From contig OY997594.1 of the NCBI GenBank assembly GCA_963921825.1, positions 12,901,001 to 12,965,000 of the forward strand: a DNA stretch of 64,000 nucleotides. Reading direction: 5' to 3'. Of this stretch, positions 35,408 to 47,839 are shown in pieces. The position numbers and the translations under genes were made by a program. The stretch is from Erodium maritimum (Eukaryota > Streptophyta > Magnoliopsida > Geraniales > Geraniaceae). How positions within the stretch are numbered: position 1 is the first letter of the stretch; each line of letters starts with the position of its first letter. A model generated the notes under the pieces. It did no database searches. It was not told the DNA's origin and was given only the letters and a program-made list of their open reading frames with translations.

Positions 35408-37150
35408 ATCTTTTGTTCTTTACGTGGAACTCGTGTATATTTATTTCTTGGAATTTCCTGGGTCCTGCATAATGAATATTGCAAAGCTTTAGAATCTGTG
35501 TTTTCTTAACCTATTATGGTATATGAATTTAATGCTGGGATTTCAACAGTTTAATCTTTTGCAGCAGATCATTAGGAAACTAGATTCTGATAGACTTTGA
35601 AAATCCGGTAAATCATTAGAAAGAAAGGTGAATTAAGTGACACAATCCCTGAATTGAATGCTTATACGTAAATGTTTAGAAAATTTTAACACAAAAAGAA
35701 AAGTTGATGCCAGCACTATCAGAAAACATAACAGAAACAGGTCACATGCCCTATTCCAATTCAGACTCGAATACCATGTTTTTTTGTGATACTCTAATAC
35801 CATGTTAAAAAAGCTTACTCTCAACCCAAAAGTATTAAGATATTAGGGGGATGACACAACTATTTATGAAGAGGTCACTTAATCACATCCTTCCAATTCA
35901 ACCAACTTTCTCCATAAGGAAAAATGCAATGACAATACAATCCACTATAGTATATGGATGTGAACCAAACACTAGCAGTAAGAATTATCAGCATATCCTT
36001 CACTAACCTGCTTGTATCTCTGTAGTCTGTACCACCCTTTTGAAGGTATGCTCTTACACAAGTTGAACTGTTTTCTAATTCTTCCTACCTAAAAACCCCT
36101 CCTAAGAAGGAATTATATCAATGTGGGAAAAAAGAAACAAAGGACGTGGGTAGCTAATTGGAACTATCATCATTTGCATTACAATGCAGAACCAACATAT
36201 GGCAAAGGAACCTCTATATGAAACACTCTAATCAATAATAGCACAGGAAATGAAGGGGAAACTAAGAAGAAAGCATCACAAGAGCAGTGTTAAGTGTGGT
36301 CACAGTATTGTGCGTATGGGGACTACTCCAAACTCATCAAGGAAATTTGAAGCATTTCTCTTATGGTAAGTCAGTTATTATCGCACTACATGCTTGCATT
36401 AATTGCCCCTCAAGTTGACTTGAATATTCTGTCCATGGTTAAGCAACTATATAAACAAAACTCATTGTTACATTGTACCGTTTAATAAACAAGAGCCTGA
36501 TTTCCTCAAAATTGACAACAAGAACTTACTGTGTCAAAAGGGAACAATCCATTGGCTATAACGAATAACTAATCAATCAGCCACATGAATCAATGGAAAA
36601 TTGAAATAAGAAAGTATGAAAAGTAAGCCTTCCTCTCTGTATGAAAAATCCAAACATAATAAAGCAAAACAGAAACAAACAAAACCCACTAACAACAATT
36701 CCTCAACAAGTGACATCGGTATTAAACAAAATCAAAATGACAACTTGAATGGAATCAGGCATTCTTCAACTCACATTTCAAGCAAAGAATAAATATATAA
36801 AATTCAGAAAAATAATCAAATAAAATTGCAATCCTTCTGAGGGACTAACTACAAGCAAATCAATGCGCATTTACCACAACACCAAACTGAAAAGTTCGAG
36901 GATTCAATCAGATTTTCTACTGGTTTTTGCTAAACCATTGCAAAACTCAAACGTCGGCCCATATACCCAATCAATCAATTGACTTCGCATCAAACAGATT
37001 TCCGCTCTAGTAAGAGCAAAAACACAGCTATATAAACAGTGATTTGATGCAAATGGGTAACAATACCTGATCAAGAGATGAAGAATACAGATTGGAGATG
37101 CTGGTGAAGAATATTGGGGTTTTGGGGTTGGATGGCCTGGGGGTTTGGGT
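35408..37150 (-). other. 5'-UTR intron and leader exon of the AIPP2-like gene
   Basis: A donor (GATCAG, then GTATTG) at 37066/37065 and an acceptor (ATTATGCAG) before 35464 define a leader intron of about 1.6 kb. A possible extra leader exon is near 36050-36010 (ending ACAAGCAG, then GTTAGT). GTGATACTCTAATACCATG near 35787-35805 resembles the complement of an initiator-tRNA-Met primer-binding site and may be a retroelement scrap. Confidence 0.5.
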
Positions 37151-38450
37151 GGCACTTGACTTGGAGCTTAGGGGTCAACAAATTGGTAATCGCGAATGGA
37201 ATATATTTTGGCAAACATCACATCAGTATCGCTTTGTACGGGTTATGTTTGTATACTATTAAATAAATTGTTACTTTATCTTTAATCGATGTGTTTGAAA
37301 ATGACAAGTCCTTTCCTTACCAAAAAATAGAATACTCTTCTTTTTTGGAAAAAAACTAACTTATTGGCAAATCAAAAGCCAAAGAGCATGCACGTGGATG
37401 TATGGGTGGGTGAAAAAAGTCGAAACAATTGAAATGGACTAACATGACCGTAAATATTGTTACCTTTTTTTATGTTAGGATTAGGTCGAATTGGTTTAAT
37501 CTCGATTTAATTAGTTTAAAATTAAAAAAAAATTACAGTAAGTCGTCGCGTTTCATGGTTCTAAGGCAGGGTCTCTCACAATAGGAATAGGCTCGTCTAT
37601 TCCGAGTCTTGGTAAATAAAATTAAAAAAAATAATTGTTTGCATCGAAGGTGATATTATTATTTTCGGAAACAAGAAAAGTAAAATACAACACAAAACCG
37701 AGAAACACTAAAACTCGAGAACCAACAAAAAACACCACCGAGACTCGAGCGGATGAGAATTAGAGGTTGGGGAACACGTGCATCAGGCGTCATTTCGGAC
37801 ATTCCCGAACAGTCGCCCATCACTCATGTTTGTTGAAGGGGAGAACGACATTACGGGCATACGTTCGGTTGGCCTCGAGGAGCATCTCGGCATCGGTGGC
37901 AGTTGGACCAAGCTCATGTCGGGCCTACAAGAATGCCAACTAGAATCGATGCATCCGGAGGTTGGTCTTTTGCCAATGATCCTTCAGCTGCTTCTAGGAC
38001 CGAGGATATGATTTCGTTGCCATGGATTTCCAGTCCTCGTACAGATGTGAGAATACTCTTTGTTGACACTTCCGTAAGCATCCACGTAACAACCAGTCGC
38101 CTCTCCTCCACATTTGTTCAAAGAGACACCATCGATTCGGTCTTGGAGAAAATATATGTTGCTGTCGATTCTATTTTGGAAAGAGACTTGACCAAGAAGA
38201 GTGATGTTGATAGGTGAGAGAGATCTCCGTTCTAATATGTCTTATTGTTCATATAGACTAAAATCACACAAATCAAAAACAAATTAACAATTTATTCAAA
38301 AGTTACAAGTATTTATACAATAAATATAACACTAACTGTAATTAGAACTAATAAACACCGGATTGATTGATTATTCACAAATCATACTGAAACGGTCAAC
38401 TTAGCCGCAGCACAAATCGCTCCTCAACAACCGCAGAACAATTTATAATC
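37151..38450. other. intergenic, repeat-derived DNA
   Basis: 37430-37530 carries 'gtcgaa/ggtttaatctcgattta' low-complexity sequence. 37740-38220 is a GC-richer block with two overlapping + strand open frames (37778-38011, 37903-38217). The second contains DASGGWSFANDPSAASRTED, faintly like the RNase H-type end of a LINE. I would treat it as a retroelement remnant; no host gene is seen. Confidence 0.4.
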
Positions 38451-39978
38451 TCACTTTCTATGCCCAGACGATGCCATGAGAACCCCAACAGCTACAATGA
38501 ACATAAATAACATGCTCACAAGCAATGCATACGTTTTTCTCGACGATCTTCGATATTCCCCAAATATCAATATTCCCCAAAACGTGCTCACCAATGGAAG
38601 TGCCTGTCACATAACCATTGTACATTGAGAAATCACAAACTAAGTATGACATGAAAACATAATCCCACACAACTACTGTTACATATACATTGTCCTCAAC
38701 TAACAACCTCAAAGTTTATCTAAGTTATTTCAGTCCGGGTTTATCCAAACTCCGTCAAATATTTGATGTGAAATGACGAAAATACCCTTACTAGTTATGG
38801 GTTTGAGACTGACCTGAACAGCATCTGCAGCTGCATAACCTGCAGCCTGGCCTCCCATGAACTGAAGGCCATTCCCAAACCCACACAAAAGTCCCGCCAA
38901 CAGTGCCCAGCCCCTCCCGTCCCAGTCCCTCAGGTAAGCGCTAAACGACGATCTTGGCAGGCTAAGCACGGGGCGGTAAAGGAAGGTTATGTTGAGAACT
39001 ATGGCTATAACGAAGCACGAAACAGAGAAGTAGAAGAAGGCCGTGTAGACAGTCAAGTGAGGAACTCCTTCCTTGAGCGTATCCCACTGGTCGTTGGTAG
39101 CCAAGTTGAAGGCCGGAGAGAAGAGCGAGAAGCAAAGGCCTGCGAAAAAAGTAATGGCCAATCCTATCACCGTGCTCTTCCCAAACACCTTGATCGCTCT
39201 CCTCTTCTCCAGCTCCACCAGGAACCCCGCCGTGCCCGCTTTAGCCTTGTCTGTACTATTGTCTCCAGTTTCCATATCTTTGTTCGCAAGCTTAGCTCTG
39301 TTATCAGCTGCATTGGACGAGTGAACAGCTGATCCGAGACACACTGCAATCAAAAAGCAACCCACGCCCGGGAAGAGGATCTCAGCTTTGTTGATTCTAT
39401 CATCGAGGAAGTAATTCAACGTCGTTCCTATAACAACAGTTATGCTTGAAGTGATTACTTCAGTCACGGATAAACCCACAAAAGCCCAAGCATACTGTGT
39501 AGAAAGATTCCCAATACTGAGGACAATCCCGCCCGCCATTGCAAACAAAACACAAGGCCAATTATCCTGTTAACCACACTTCAAATTGTAACAATACGAA
39601 ACTGTAATTAAGTTGATTCTCTAATATGATATCAGAGCCCGAACTTTCAAATTGTAACAATAAGAAGTTATAATTGAGTTGTTTCTCTAATATGATATCA
39701 GAGCCTGGACTTTCAAATGGTAACTATATGAATTGAAGTCTGTAACATGCCTGTGAAAGCTGTGTGGGGAAATTGGGCTTCATGTCGCCGAGGACACCGA
39801 AAGTGAAGGCGATGATGATAGCCGCCAGGAGATTGGTGATGGAGTAGTCAAGGTATGTGTGCTGAGGAAGACGGCCTCGCCTCTCGAGGAGAGTCATGAT
39901 AGCAGGCCATGTCCCCAGGAAGAATAAAGCTAGCAACATACATGCTATGGCCCCTCCTTTGCTCTCCACCATATACAT
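38451..39978 (-). CDS. ureide permease (UPS family)
   Basis: Three coding exons: 39978-39751, 39566-38814 and 38603-38451, giving 377 aa. The first coding intron starts with GC (TCACAG, then GCATGT) and joins TQLSQ to DNWPCVLFAMAGG, as in Arabidopsis UPS proteins. The start MYMVESKGGAIACMLLALFF follows a leader-exon acceptor. About ten hydrophobic helices are present, with the family segments GTWPAIMTLLERRGRLPQHT, TQYAWAFVGLSVTEVI and GTTLNYFLDDRINKAEILF. The cytosolic loop contains FGKSTVIG, a Walker-A-like motif noted in this family. The C-terminus ends MASSGHRK. Family members carry allantoin, uracil and related oxo-heterocycles across the plasma membrane; which one here is unknown. Confidence 0.95.
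39580..39735. repeat. 66-bp tandem repeats with PBS-like motif in a ureide permease intron
   Basis: Two full units and the start of a third, each beginning TTTCAAATTGTAACAATA. TGATATCAGAGCC occurs at 39627-39639 and again at 39693-39705, 66 bp apart. The motif differs by one base from TGGTATCAGAGCC, the plant retroelement primer-binding site complementary to initiator tRNA-Met. Confidence 0.75.
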
Positions 39979-40921
39979 TTTCAATCCACCCCCCTCTGTT
40001 TCTATACCGATCAGGGAGCTAAAAAGTTGATATTCCTGCAAATAGTAACAATTTCAGTAATTTTTCTGCAGAATAAAAACATCACACAGAGTAGGATTTG
40101 GGGAAATTAAGGGTCAACGGACAGAGTTTCAAATTTTGTTCATGAGAGAAAGAAAAGGAGTTACCATATTGGAGGAAATCAAGGAAGATAAATAGAAAGA
40201 AGCAAAAATCTTCACAGAAAGATACCAAAAAAGCAAATGAAGACATGAAATCAAAGTATGAAACAGAGATGATGAGAGAGAGAGAGAGAGAGTTAGGTAG
40301 CAAGTGACATCACCTAACAATCAATGATATAGAAGAGAGAGCTGTGTAAAATCCAACATCCTCACACAATCTCACATCAGCTGCTCAAGATTCTGTTTCT
40401 TTACAGAGAAAGGTAAGAAGAAGAGTGTTGGTTGTATGTATGTGAGTATATGCATAGAATGAAAGAGAGAGCAAGAACCTGGAGAGGAGGCGGTGGTGGG
40501 TGGCGTTGAATCTTCGGTAAATGATTCGACGGTTGTGATTGGCTGTCTGGATGCACAGCTGGAATGTTGAGTTAGATTCCTTCTATGTCCCATTATGAGT
40601 CGTGAGGATCTTAATCATGCACACAAAAGTCTCCCAATTTTATTTTTAATTAAAGTGCCAGTCAACGAAGGCTACTTACAAAAACAATAAATTAATAGAA
40701 TCATCTTTCTGTCGTTTTTCGCCTCTTGAAAAGCACAGAAAAACCAGCACATGGTCCTTATTTGGTTGATCCATGTCAAATATTGTGTAGGCCTATTGGG
40801 CCATTAAATCTAATTGGGCTTTTATCTATTAACGGGTCGAAGGTAGCCCAAGTCCATTGGAATTACATATTATAATTTCTCTCTCTATCCTCTCATGTTT
40901 AGTTCAATTCAGAAGGCCAAA

Positions 40922-41401
40922 ATGTTGCTACTTTCGGTATCCCAGTCATCCACCTTGGTACCATCCCTCTCCGGCAACACTCTCCGCCGGGATTCACGAC
41001 GGTCCAAGGTGGTAGCAATGGCGAAGGGGAGCAGCGAGGACGCCTCCATCGGAATTGCAGAGACAGCCGCCATAGCCGGCGGATTGGTGTCGACCCCAGT
41101 CATTGCATGGTCTCTCTACACCCTCAAGACCACCGGATGCGGCCTCCCTCCCGGACCGGCCGGTTCCATCGGCGCGCTCGAGGGCGTCAGCTACCTGGCC
41201 GTGGTGGGCATCGTGGGCTGGTCTCTGTACACCAAGTCCAAAACCGGGTCGGGTCTTCCCAACGGACCGTTTGGGCTGCTGGGAGCCGTGGAAGGGCTCT
41301 CGTACCTGTCGTTGCTGGCAATTTTGGTAGTGTTTGGGTTGCAGTATCTGGACCAGGGTTACATCCCCGGTCCGCTTCCGGCCGACAAGTGCTTCGGCTG
41401 A
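40922..41401 (+). CDS. small plastid membrane protein with duplicated unit
   Basis: An intronless frame of 159 aa from ATG 40922. An upstream ATG at 40895 would give 168 aa, but the TATA-like TATTATAA at 40868 suggests transcription starts near or after it. The N-terminal 45 residues are Ser/Arg-rich with RRDSRRSKVVAMA, a typical chloroplast transit peptide. The mature part has three or four hydrophobic segments and an internal duplication: WSLYTLKTTGCGLPPGPAG and WSLYTKSKTGSGLPNGPFG, each followed by a xxGAxEGxSYL segment. Conserved chloroplast proteins of this type are known only as uncharacterised membrane proteins; I assign no reaction. Confidence 0.88.
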   Translation: MLLLSVSQSSTLVPSLSGNTLRRDSRRSKVVAMAKGSSEDASIGIAETAAIAGGLVSTPVIAWSLYTLKTTGCGLPPGPAGSIGALEGVSYLAVVGIVGWSLYTKSKTGSGLPNGPFGLLGAVEGLSYLSLLAILVVFGLQYLDQGYIPGPLPADKCFG

Positions 41402-44090
41402 GCCTACTGCTGAATGAACCGCTCGGTTCTTATCTGTTAATGGATTGGGTTTGGGTGGTTCAGAATGAAGTTCCCATTATTTGGCATGTTTTTTCCACAT
41501 ATCTTAGCTTATTTCTTCTTTTATTTTTACTGCCTTTCAGTTTGTTTGTAAAGAAATACGGAGATGGTAGCATTAATGTTCACAACTTTTCAAATTTATC
41601 TCGATCTATTCTCCGTACTGTAAGTTTAAACGATACTCGTGTGGCTTTTGTTCCCGGGAAACCTCACCTTCGGACTTGTAGGGTATCCACAGTGGCGTCG
41701 AAACGCACCTTCGTTTGGGCGTCGAATCCAAGGTGATGTTGGAAAAAGACGTCGAATCTGAGTGGTTGCGTCTGGGCTGCGTCGAATTTGCGAAAGCACA
41801 AATTCGACGTCGAGGGTCTTGTAAACTCAGCGACCCGTCGAATCGACATATACGGGGTCCAGCCCTATCGTGACCAGCCAACCAACTTGTGTTGCGTGGC
41901 ACGAATCTGCGTTCAATACACCACCTGCTTCGTCTTCAAACCCAACTTCTCTCAACCCGTTTCTTCAACTTCTGATAATCATCGCCGAAATTTCATACTT
42001 TCCGACGTCCTCTTCCTAACTTGTCGACGGCGCCGGCGTTTCTGCCACCCCCTATTTTCCAGGAACGTCGCGAAGGTGTCCCATGGTAGTTACGCCCCCG
42101 CCGTTTCTCCACCGGCCTTACTTCGCCACTACCTCCTCTCCTTTTCCCGTTAATCTGTCGGCCGAATCACCTCCCATGCCTGATGACACTCTTCTCCGAG
42201 GCTCTTTCCGGTGCCGGGGTCGAGCTCGAGCCGTCCATACCACGACCAACCGAAAACGGGAACTCAACTCCCGTCTATGATCTTGTACGCACGGATGAAC
42301 GTCATCCCGCTGACAATGATACGCATGTACCGGAAATGGAGTCGGCCCGAGGAATCCGCCTTGGTGTGTGCATGGCTCAGACATGCGGGTGAAGCTGGCG
42401 ACGAATCCGTAATCAAAGATAGCAAGTGAGCCGCCAAAGGGTTGGAAAGGATAAGGTCACCCTTTGGCAATAGAGGAAAGCGGACCCGGGGATGGCGGAA
42501 GAGCTGAAATTGTGGTTGCAGTTGTGGTAAGACTAGCCATCCCGGGCAATACCCGAAGGTCATCATCCCACAATACAAGACGGTCAACCTTTGGCAAAAC
42601 AGGACGGCGGAGGAAGGGACAGTGGAGGACCTGTAATTCTTTTTGGAGGTGTAATGTGCAGGACGACTATAAATTGCCTCTTTGGTGTCGATAATAAAAA
42701 AAATGACGAGTGACGTTGGTTACCTCACAACATTGCTTCAAGAAACAACAAGTTCAATCCCGTGACCGTCTGTTCTACAGAGTCACTTGTCATTACTTGC
42801 TGTGTTCTTGGAGTAATGACATAAATGAACCCCTGTCACTTGCCATCTTTGATTATGAAATACCGAGAAAACAACTTGAAGTCGTCTGTCATATTCTCCC
42901 CCAGACCGATTGCTCGAGTCTTGGAAGCTAGTTTGCGATAGGCAATAGTAGTTAGTTTGCACGTGTAATGTGATGACATCGATTTTAACATATTAATGAA
43001 TGTATTTTGGTCGGGTCAGGCCTTCTTGTATTTTGATAAACACATCGATTTGAATTTGTTTTCGATTTTAATTCTACACAAAAGACTGGGGAATAGACCA
43101 AATCGGTCTATTCCCATTGTGACACGATTTTAAGTAGACCCACGAAACGGGTCTAATTCATTCGTGAGATTCACAACTTTTCCAAACAAATAGGCTCAGT
43201 AGACTTAATAATTTTTGGCCGATTGTAACTTGTAATGTCTTGTAAAAGATAATCTATGCCGTCTTGATAAATAAACTGAAAAAGTTGTGGAATCGGACTG
43301 TTTTTGAACATCAAAGTGTTTCCATTGCTTGGGAAACTAATCTCGGATGTCAAACCATAAAAAATCCTTGTAAATTTCGAGGTTACCATGAATCGAAACA
43401 CAATTATTCAAGTATGTGGGCGCATTCCGTCTTACCAGAATGAATCTCTATTTGTAGCAAAATCTAACCTACAATGAGAGTTACGAATCATCAATACACT
43501 GTTCTACAAAAAATAAAGCATAACATAAGCCCTTGTGTGCTCTACCCAGAAGGAACATTTAAGAAAAAGATGCTCTATCAGTTCATTGAATTCAGTCATA
43601 ACTAACTAGTAACTAGTACTTAGATTTTGACAATCATTCATATTTAAACCTTGATTTTGAGACGATCTACACATTTCTGCTACAACTAGAGACCAATTTC
43701 TTATCAAGTATCTCACATGAACCAAATAAGACGCTTAACTTCCAGTAAACCATTGTAAATCTGAAAATTGGAAAGTTGTAATTATGGGCACCAATTATTT
43801 GTTTGTGGACCGGTTTTGAGATAGTCCGCTCCACAAACAAAAAAATGCACACCCCTTCCTATTTCAATTAACCTAATTAACCGAGGAGGTAGAAACTGAA
43901 AATATGCAATCAACCTTAGGCTACTAGTCAAGCAAAAGACTAATGCCCTGTGGATGCTGTAAGGATGATTGTTTTGGCTGAAATAAACCATTTTAAGAAA
44001 ATCCAAACATTATTCCCTGCCAAGTAATGTGTAAACAGTATATTGAAGATACAGATTGTACTGTAGGTGTTCTGCTGCAGAGTGCTCCTC
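41402..44090. other. gene-free, repeat-derived region
   Basis: After the 3'-UTR, 41690-41850 is dense in CGTCGAA motifs and holds an 11-bp perfect inverted repeat (41780-41790 with 41799-41809, 8-base loop). A GC-rich block at about 41900-42690 has several overlapping short frames (for example 42183-42392). It ends at GTCGATAATAAAAAAAATG, a possible poly-A of a retroposed sequence. From 42700 to 44090 I see only AT-rich DNA. The last part is presumably the 3'-UTR of the erlin gene. Confidence 0.45.
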
Positions 44091-47000
44091 TTAAATAACT
44101 TCTGCTGATACCACCTTGGATGTTTCTTGCAGAAAGTTCCCAAGCAACCTCTGGTCAAAAACCATATTTGGAACCTGTGAAGCAAAGTTGAAAGATTAGG
44201 TGTGGAAGAGAAATGAAGCCGCAAAGATTACAGTCAGAGAGCTAACCTTGTCTCCGAAGAAGATTTTAGTGTTGTTAGCTATAGCTTCGATGAATCTAAG
44301 TTCAAGAAACTGGGGTGTGAGCTTCAATTTGTTGGCTTCGGCTTCTTTTAGCACCCTAAAAATGAGTACAATAATTTTATAAATTGCTCAGCATGGTCAG
44401 TAGAGCAAGTGGAAACAAAGTTAATGTGATTTTTACCGGTAGAAATCAGCATCTGCCAGGCTCTTTTGACGGTCAAGGTACATTTGGTTTTCAATTTCTT
44501 GCTGCCTTCTGGAACTGTCTTTCTCCATCAACTTTTGTTCCATGACGATCTTGCTAACATAGGCATTCTTCTCAGCTTCACTGATAGCCATCTTCTTTTT
44601 TGTCTCTGCCTCTTTCTCAACCACCCTCTGCTTCTCTATGGCAATTAAGACCTGCATAGTAACAATTGGACATAGTGCATTATTAAAGAGAGACCCTGTT
44701 ACATCCCAGAATATTCAGAATAACAAAGTACATGACAGTACAAGATATTTCTTCAACAGAGAAAACTGTTATCAAATTCCCAGACATATTTCAGAGGCAT
44801 GAACTCTACTCAGTCATCTTTTTTCTACACCCTTGACGTGAGCTGAACTGAAGCATACATAAAAAGGTAAAAGGAGCTCTTTTATAACTAGAAAATGTAC
44901 CTTGGTGCGCTCCTCTTCCATTTGCTCAAAGTTACGTCTTATGCTTTCTGGAATAGAAGGTTTTGTGACACGCACACTAATAATTTCAATCCCTGGAGCA
45001 TAACGCGTGCAATCACCTTGAAGAGCATCTTTCATTTTTTCATCAATCTAGAAAGAAAAAATCAATTTGATCGAATCAGCTTGATGTTTAGGAATGATCA
45101 GGTATGCAACTGATAACAATGGAAAGCACTCTTCACTGGGATCTTAAAAGTGCCAGATGACCCAGAACTCAAAGCATATGTACAGCTAACTGTCTTTAAA
45201 CAATTGCTCCTTTCTAGATAGACAAAGCTTAGAAAATGCAACTTCTCTTCAAGTAATGAAAAGAAGCTATTTTACACTTCACTAAACAGTTCCTCCTATC
45301 ACTCAAATTACACCACAAAAGCATAGAAGGATAAAGAGAATGAGCAGACTTCATGAAATTTACAATGAGATGGGAATAGCTGTGATATTATACATCATCA
45401 ATGGCCTCTAAAATGTCTTCCGCTTGAGATTTTTCTTTCTCACCTGATCAAAGACATCAATATAAACTTGTTGAAGAGAATGAGAGCTGCAGAACTGATT
45501 GATCTCATGATGAATCTTGTCATAGATCCAGGTGTTATCATAATGAACTCCATAGTTAAGCAGAGTGTCATATACATAATCCTTTTTAAGCCTGTTAACA
45601 ACCTGGGGAAAAAAATCATAGCCAGAGAATATAAACTGTGACTGTGAAATCATAGATTAATCACATTCTAATACGGATTGTCTCATAATAGCCCTACCTC
45701 TATCTTCTCAAAGTTGATCATAACACCCCCTTTAGTACCACATGGGATATCCCTCACCTGCATTTCCAGACACAGAGGATTTATATGCATATCGGCAAAA
45801 TGAAACCCTTAAAATCTTTAAAAATTACCAGATCTGTCTGAAGAGTCACTTGAACAGGCTCATAATGAGTTATCATAGGCAGTTTTAGGTGAAAACCTGA
45901 GTAGTTGAGACAAGTATATGGAAATGGTCTATAAGCTATAAGGAGGCGACCAAAGGATGGAAACCAAAACAAAGAGAAGAACATAGTCATACCTGGACTT
46001 GTAATGGTATCCAGAAGGGCACCTCCTCTCCAGTATACCCCGACATGACCTTCCGGGACTTGGTGCACAATAGAAAAGCTATTATTAAGCATTGACGACG
46101 AGGAAAGCACGATCTGCATAATTTACCAGGAGCTTCATATTCTTGTATGATTAAGCATAATAATTCACTAGATCTAGAATGTCAACCTACCTCACCCAAA
46201 CAAATAACAAATGAACTCTCAAAATAATAGTTCCTTGTGTTCTTTCTTTTTAACAAATAAAAGCTCACTCATCTTGGACAAACAACTCTTAGACATTGCT
46301 TCTACTAGAACACTCCCATAACACTAGAACAAACTTGAAACAGCAAGTTCAGCTAACTTATACATTAGTCATTTGCATAACCATTATACAGCAAACCCCA
46401 CATCATTGAAGTAGAAACACCAAGAACAAAATATAGTAGCACTGACCAAATATAGATATAGATATAATGAGTTAACATACGTGCAAGATATAATACAGAA
46501 AATGAATAACTGCCTTCACTATCCCAACTCCATATTTCAAGTAGCATTACATTCATTATTGAACAGAATCAGAGTAAATGTATTCAACACAACATGGTAG
46601 AAGAATCTAATTAAAGCATATATTAAGACACATTTCCATCTATCAAGTATCAAAGAGCAAGGGCTATTTCAGAAGCCACGATCAATAAAAAACTCCATGA
46701 ATCCCAAAATAATTAGCCATAAGTTATAGGTAATATATTATAACGACTTGAGCAGCAGAGACATGTGAACCCATGGGGTAAACGAGCAAACGATAGAAAG
46801 TCAAAACACTAAAATAGAATATTTTTTGCACATAGTAAAATGAAATACTTATTGCCCTGAATATAGTTACTTCGCCGATGGAACAAAATCGGAACAAAAT
46901 CAGAACAAAATGAAATCCATCAAACACAATCAGATATCATAGTGAAATGAAAAAAAATAAGCAATGCGTGAATCAATCAGGAAACATACAAAAATTAAGC

Positions 47001-47443
47001 AACAAATTCACTGAAAGCCCTAAATTTCAAACAGGACGAGAACAGTATGCCAACCGAAAGTAGTCAGCCATAACTCTACTGGTAAATGCGTCAACCAAAC
47101 ACAAACCACACAAAATCAAAATTGCACGAAAAAATTCTCTAAAATCGTGATCCCCTGAATTAGGTCTCCATATTTCACTGTACTGAACTCGGGAACACGA
47201 ACAAAGTGCAATACCGAGCTATTCTGAGCTGAGGAAGCCGAAACGGCAGGAAAAACCAAAGCTATAACGACTTGATGGAGAGATTCAAAGTAGATTCAAC
47301 AATGGAGGTGAGAGTAGGAGGGCGAAGCTTACAAGGGCGAAGATGGCGATGAAGGCCAAGAAAACGGTGGTGATGGCGGAGGGATCTCCAGGAGGAGGAC
47401 GCGGCTGAGGAGGTTCTCCTTGCCGGAGAGGTTGCTGATTCAT
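44091..47443 (-). CDS. erlin-type SPFH domain protein
   Basis: Nine exons, all GT-AG: 47443-47333, 46113-45993, 45896-45829, 45757-45698, 45602-45444, 45047-44901, 44651-44437, 44355-44247 and 44174-44091, giving 357 aa. A Pro-rich N-terminus is followed by one membrane segment ([17 protein letters not shown], about 23-41) as a signal anchor. An SPFH/band-7 domain starts at [20 protein letters not shown]. It has the family features PFHLKLP-like [20 protein letters not shown] and [13 protein letters not shown], and a long coiled coil rich in Lys/Glu ([20 protein letters not shown]). Animal erlins form ER lipid-raft rings that guide ERAD of IP3 receptors. The plant role is unknown and ER location is inferred. 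Intron 1 (about 1.2 kb) is the longest. Confidence 0.95.
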
Positions 47444-47839
47444 GGCGGTGGCACTTTCCGGCTACGATTCTTTTCTTCAGTCTCGGTCTCTGCGAGCTGA
47501 AATCGGAAACTTGGTCGAAGCTTCCTTGCTCAGTAAGCTAGAAGCAGTCACATCGCATGACTTACCAATTAATTGCTTAGAAAATTGCAAAAAATCATTG
47601 TTTGGGCCGCAAGCCCATGGCCCAACCCAACTCGTGGATCAAACTTGGATCCGTGCACCGCATATGGCGGGAACCCATACAGAAAGGGTGTCCAAAAACT
47701 CGCATAGGAAGGATTTTTTTCAACTGGATGGATATCAAACGAACCGTGTCCATTCCATAAGAACGAAACACGCCCCAACGGATTAACCTCCGGCGCCGAC
47801 CTTCCCTTGCGGCGGTAATCTCCCCAGCCGGTGACGGAG
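47444..47839. promoter_or_regulatory. divergent promoter region between erlin and alpha/beta-hydrolase genes
   Basis: Only 396 bp separate the two start codons (47443 on -, 47840 on +). No TATA box is obvious on either side and the region is relatively GC-rich, so a shared TATA-less bidirectional promoter is plausible. Long open frames in this interval on both strands are incidental. Confidence 0.6.

Noticed and set aside
37778-38217. Overlapping frames with DASGGWSFANDPSAA as a host gene
   Set aside because: Two frames overlap with no splice support, and the sequence looks like a retroelement remnant, so I listed it only as intergenic.
42183-42392. GC-rich overlapping frames as a gene
   Set aside because: Several frames are open at once on both strands, no splice-consistent model exists, and an A-run follows, so a retroposed fragment is more likely.
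47442-47786. 114-codon + strand frame starting beside the erlin ATG
   Set aside because: It lies in the divergent promoter, is mostly antisense to leader DNA, and shows no family match. A 155-codon - strand frame at 47569-48036 is rejected for the same reason.
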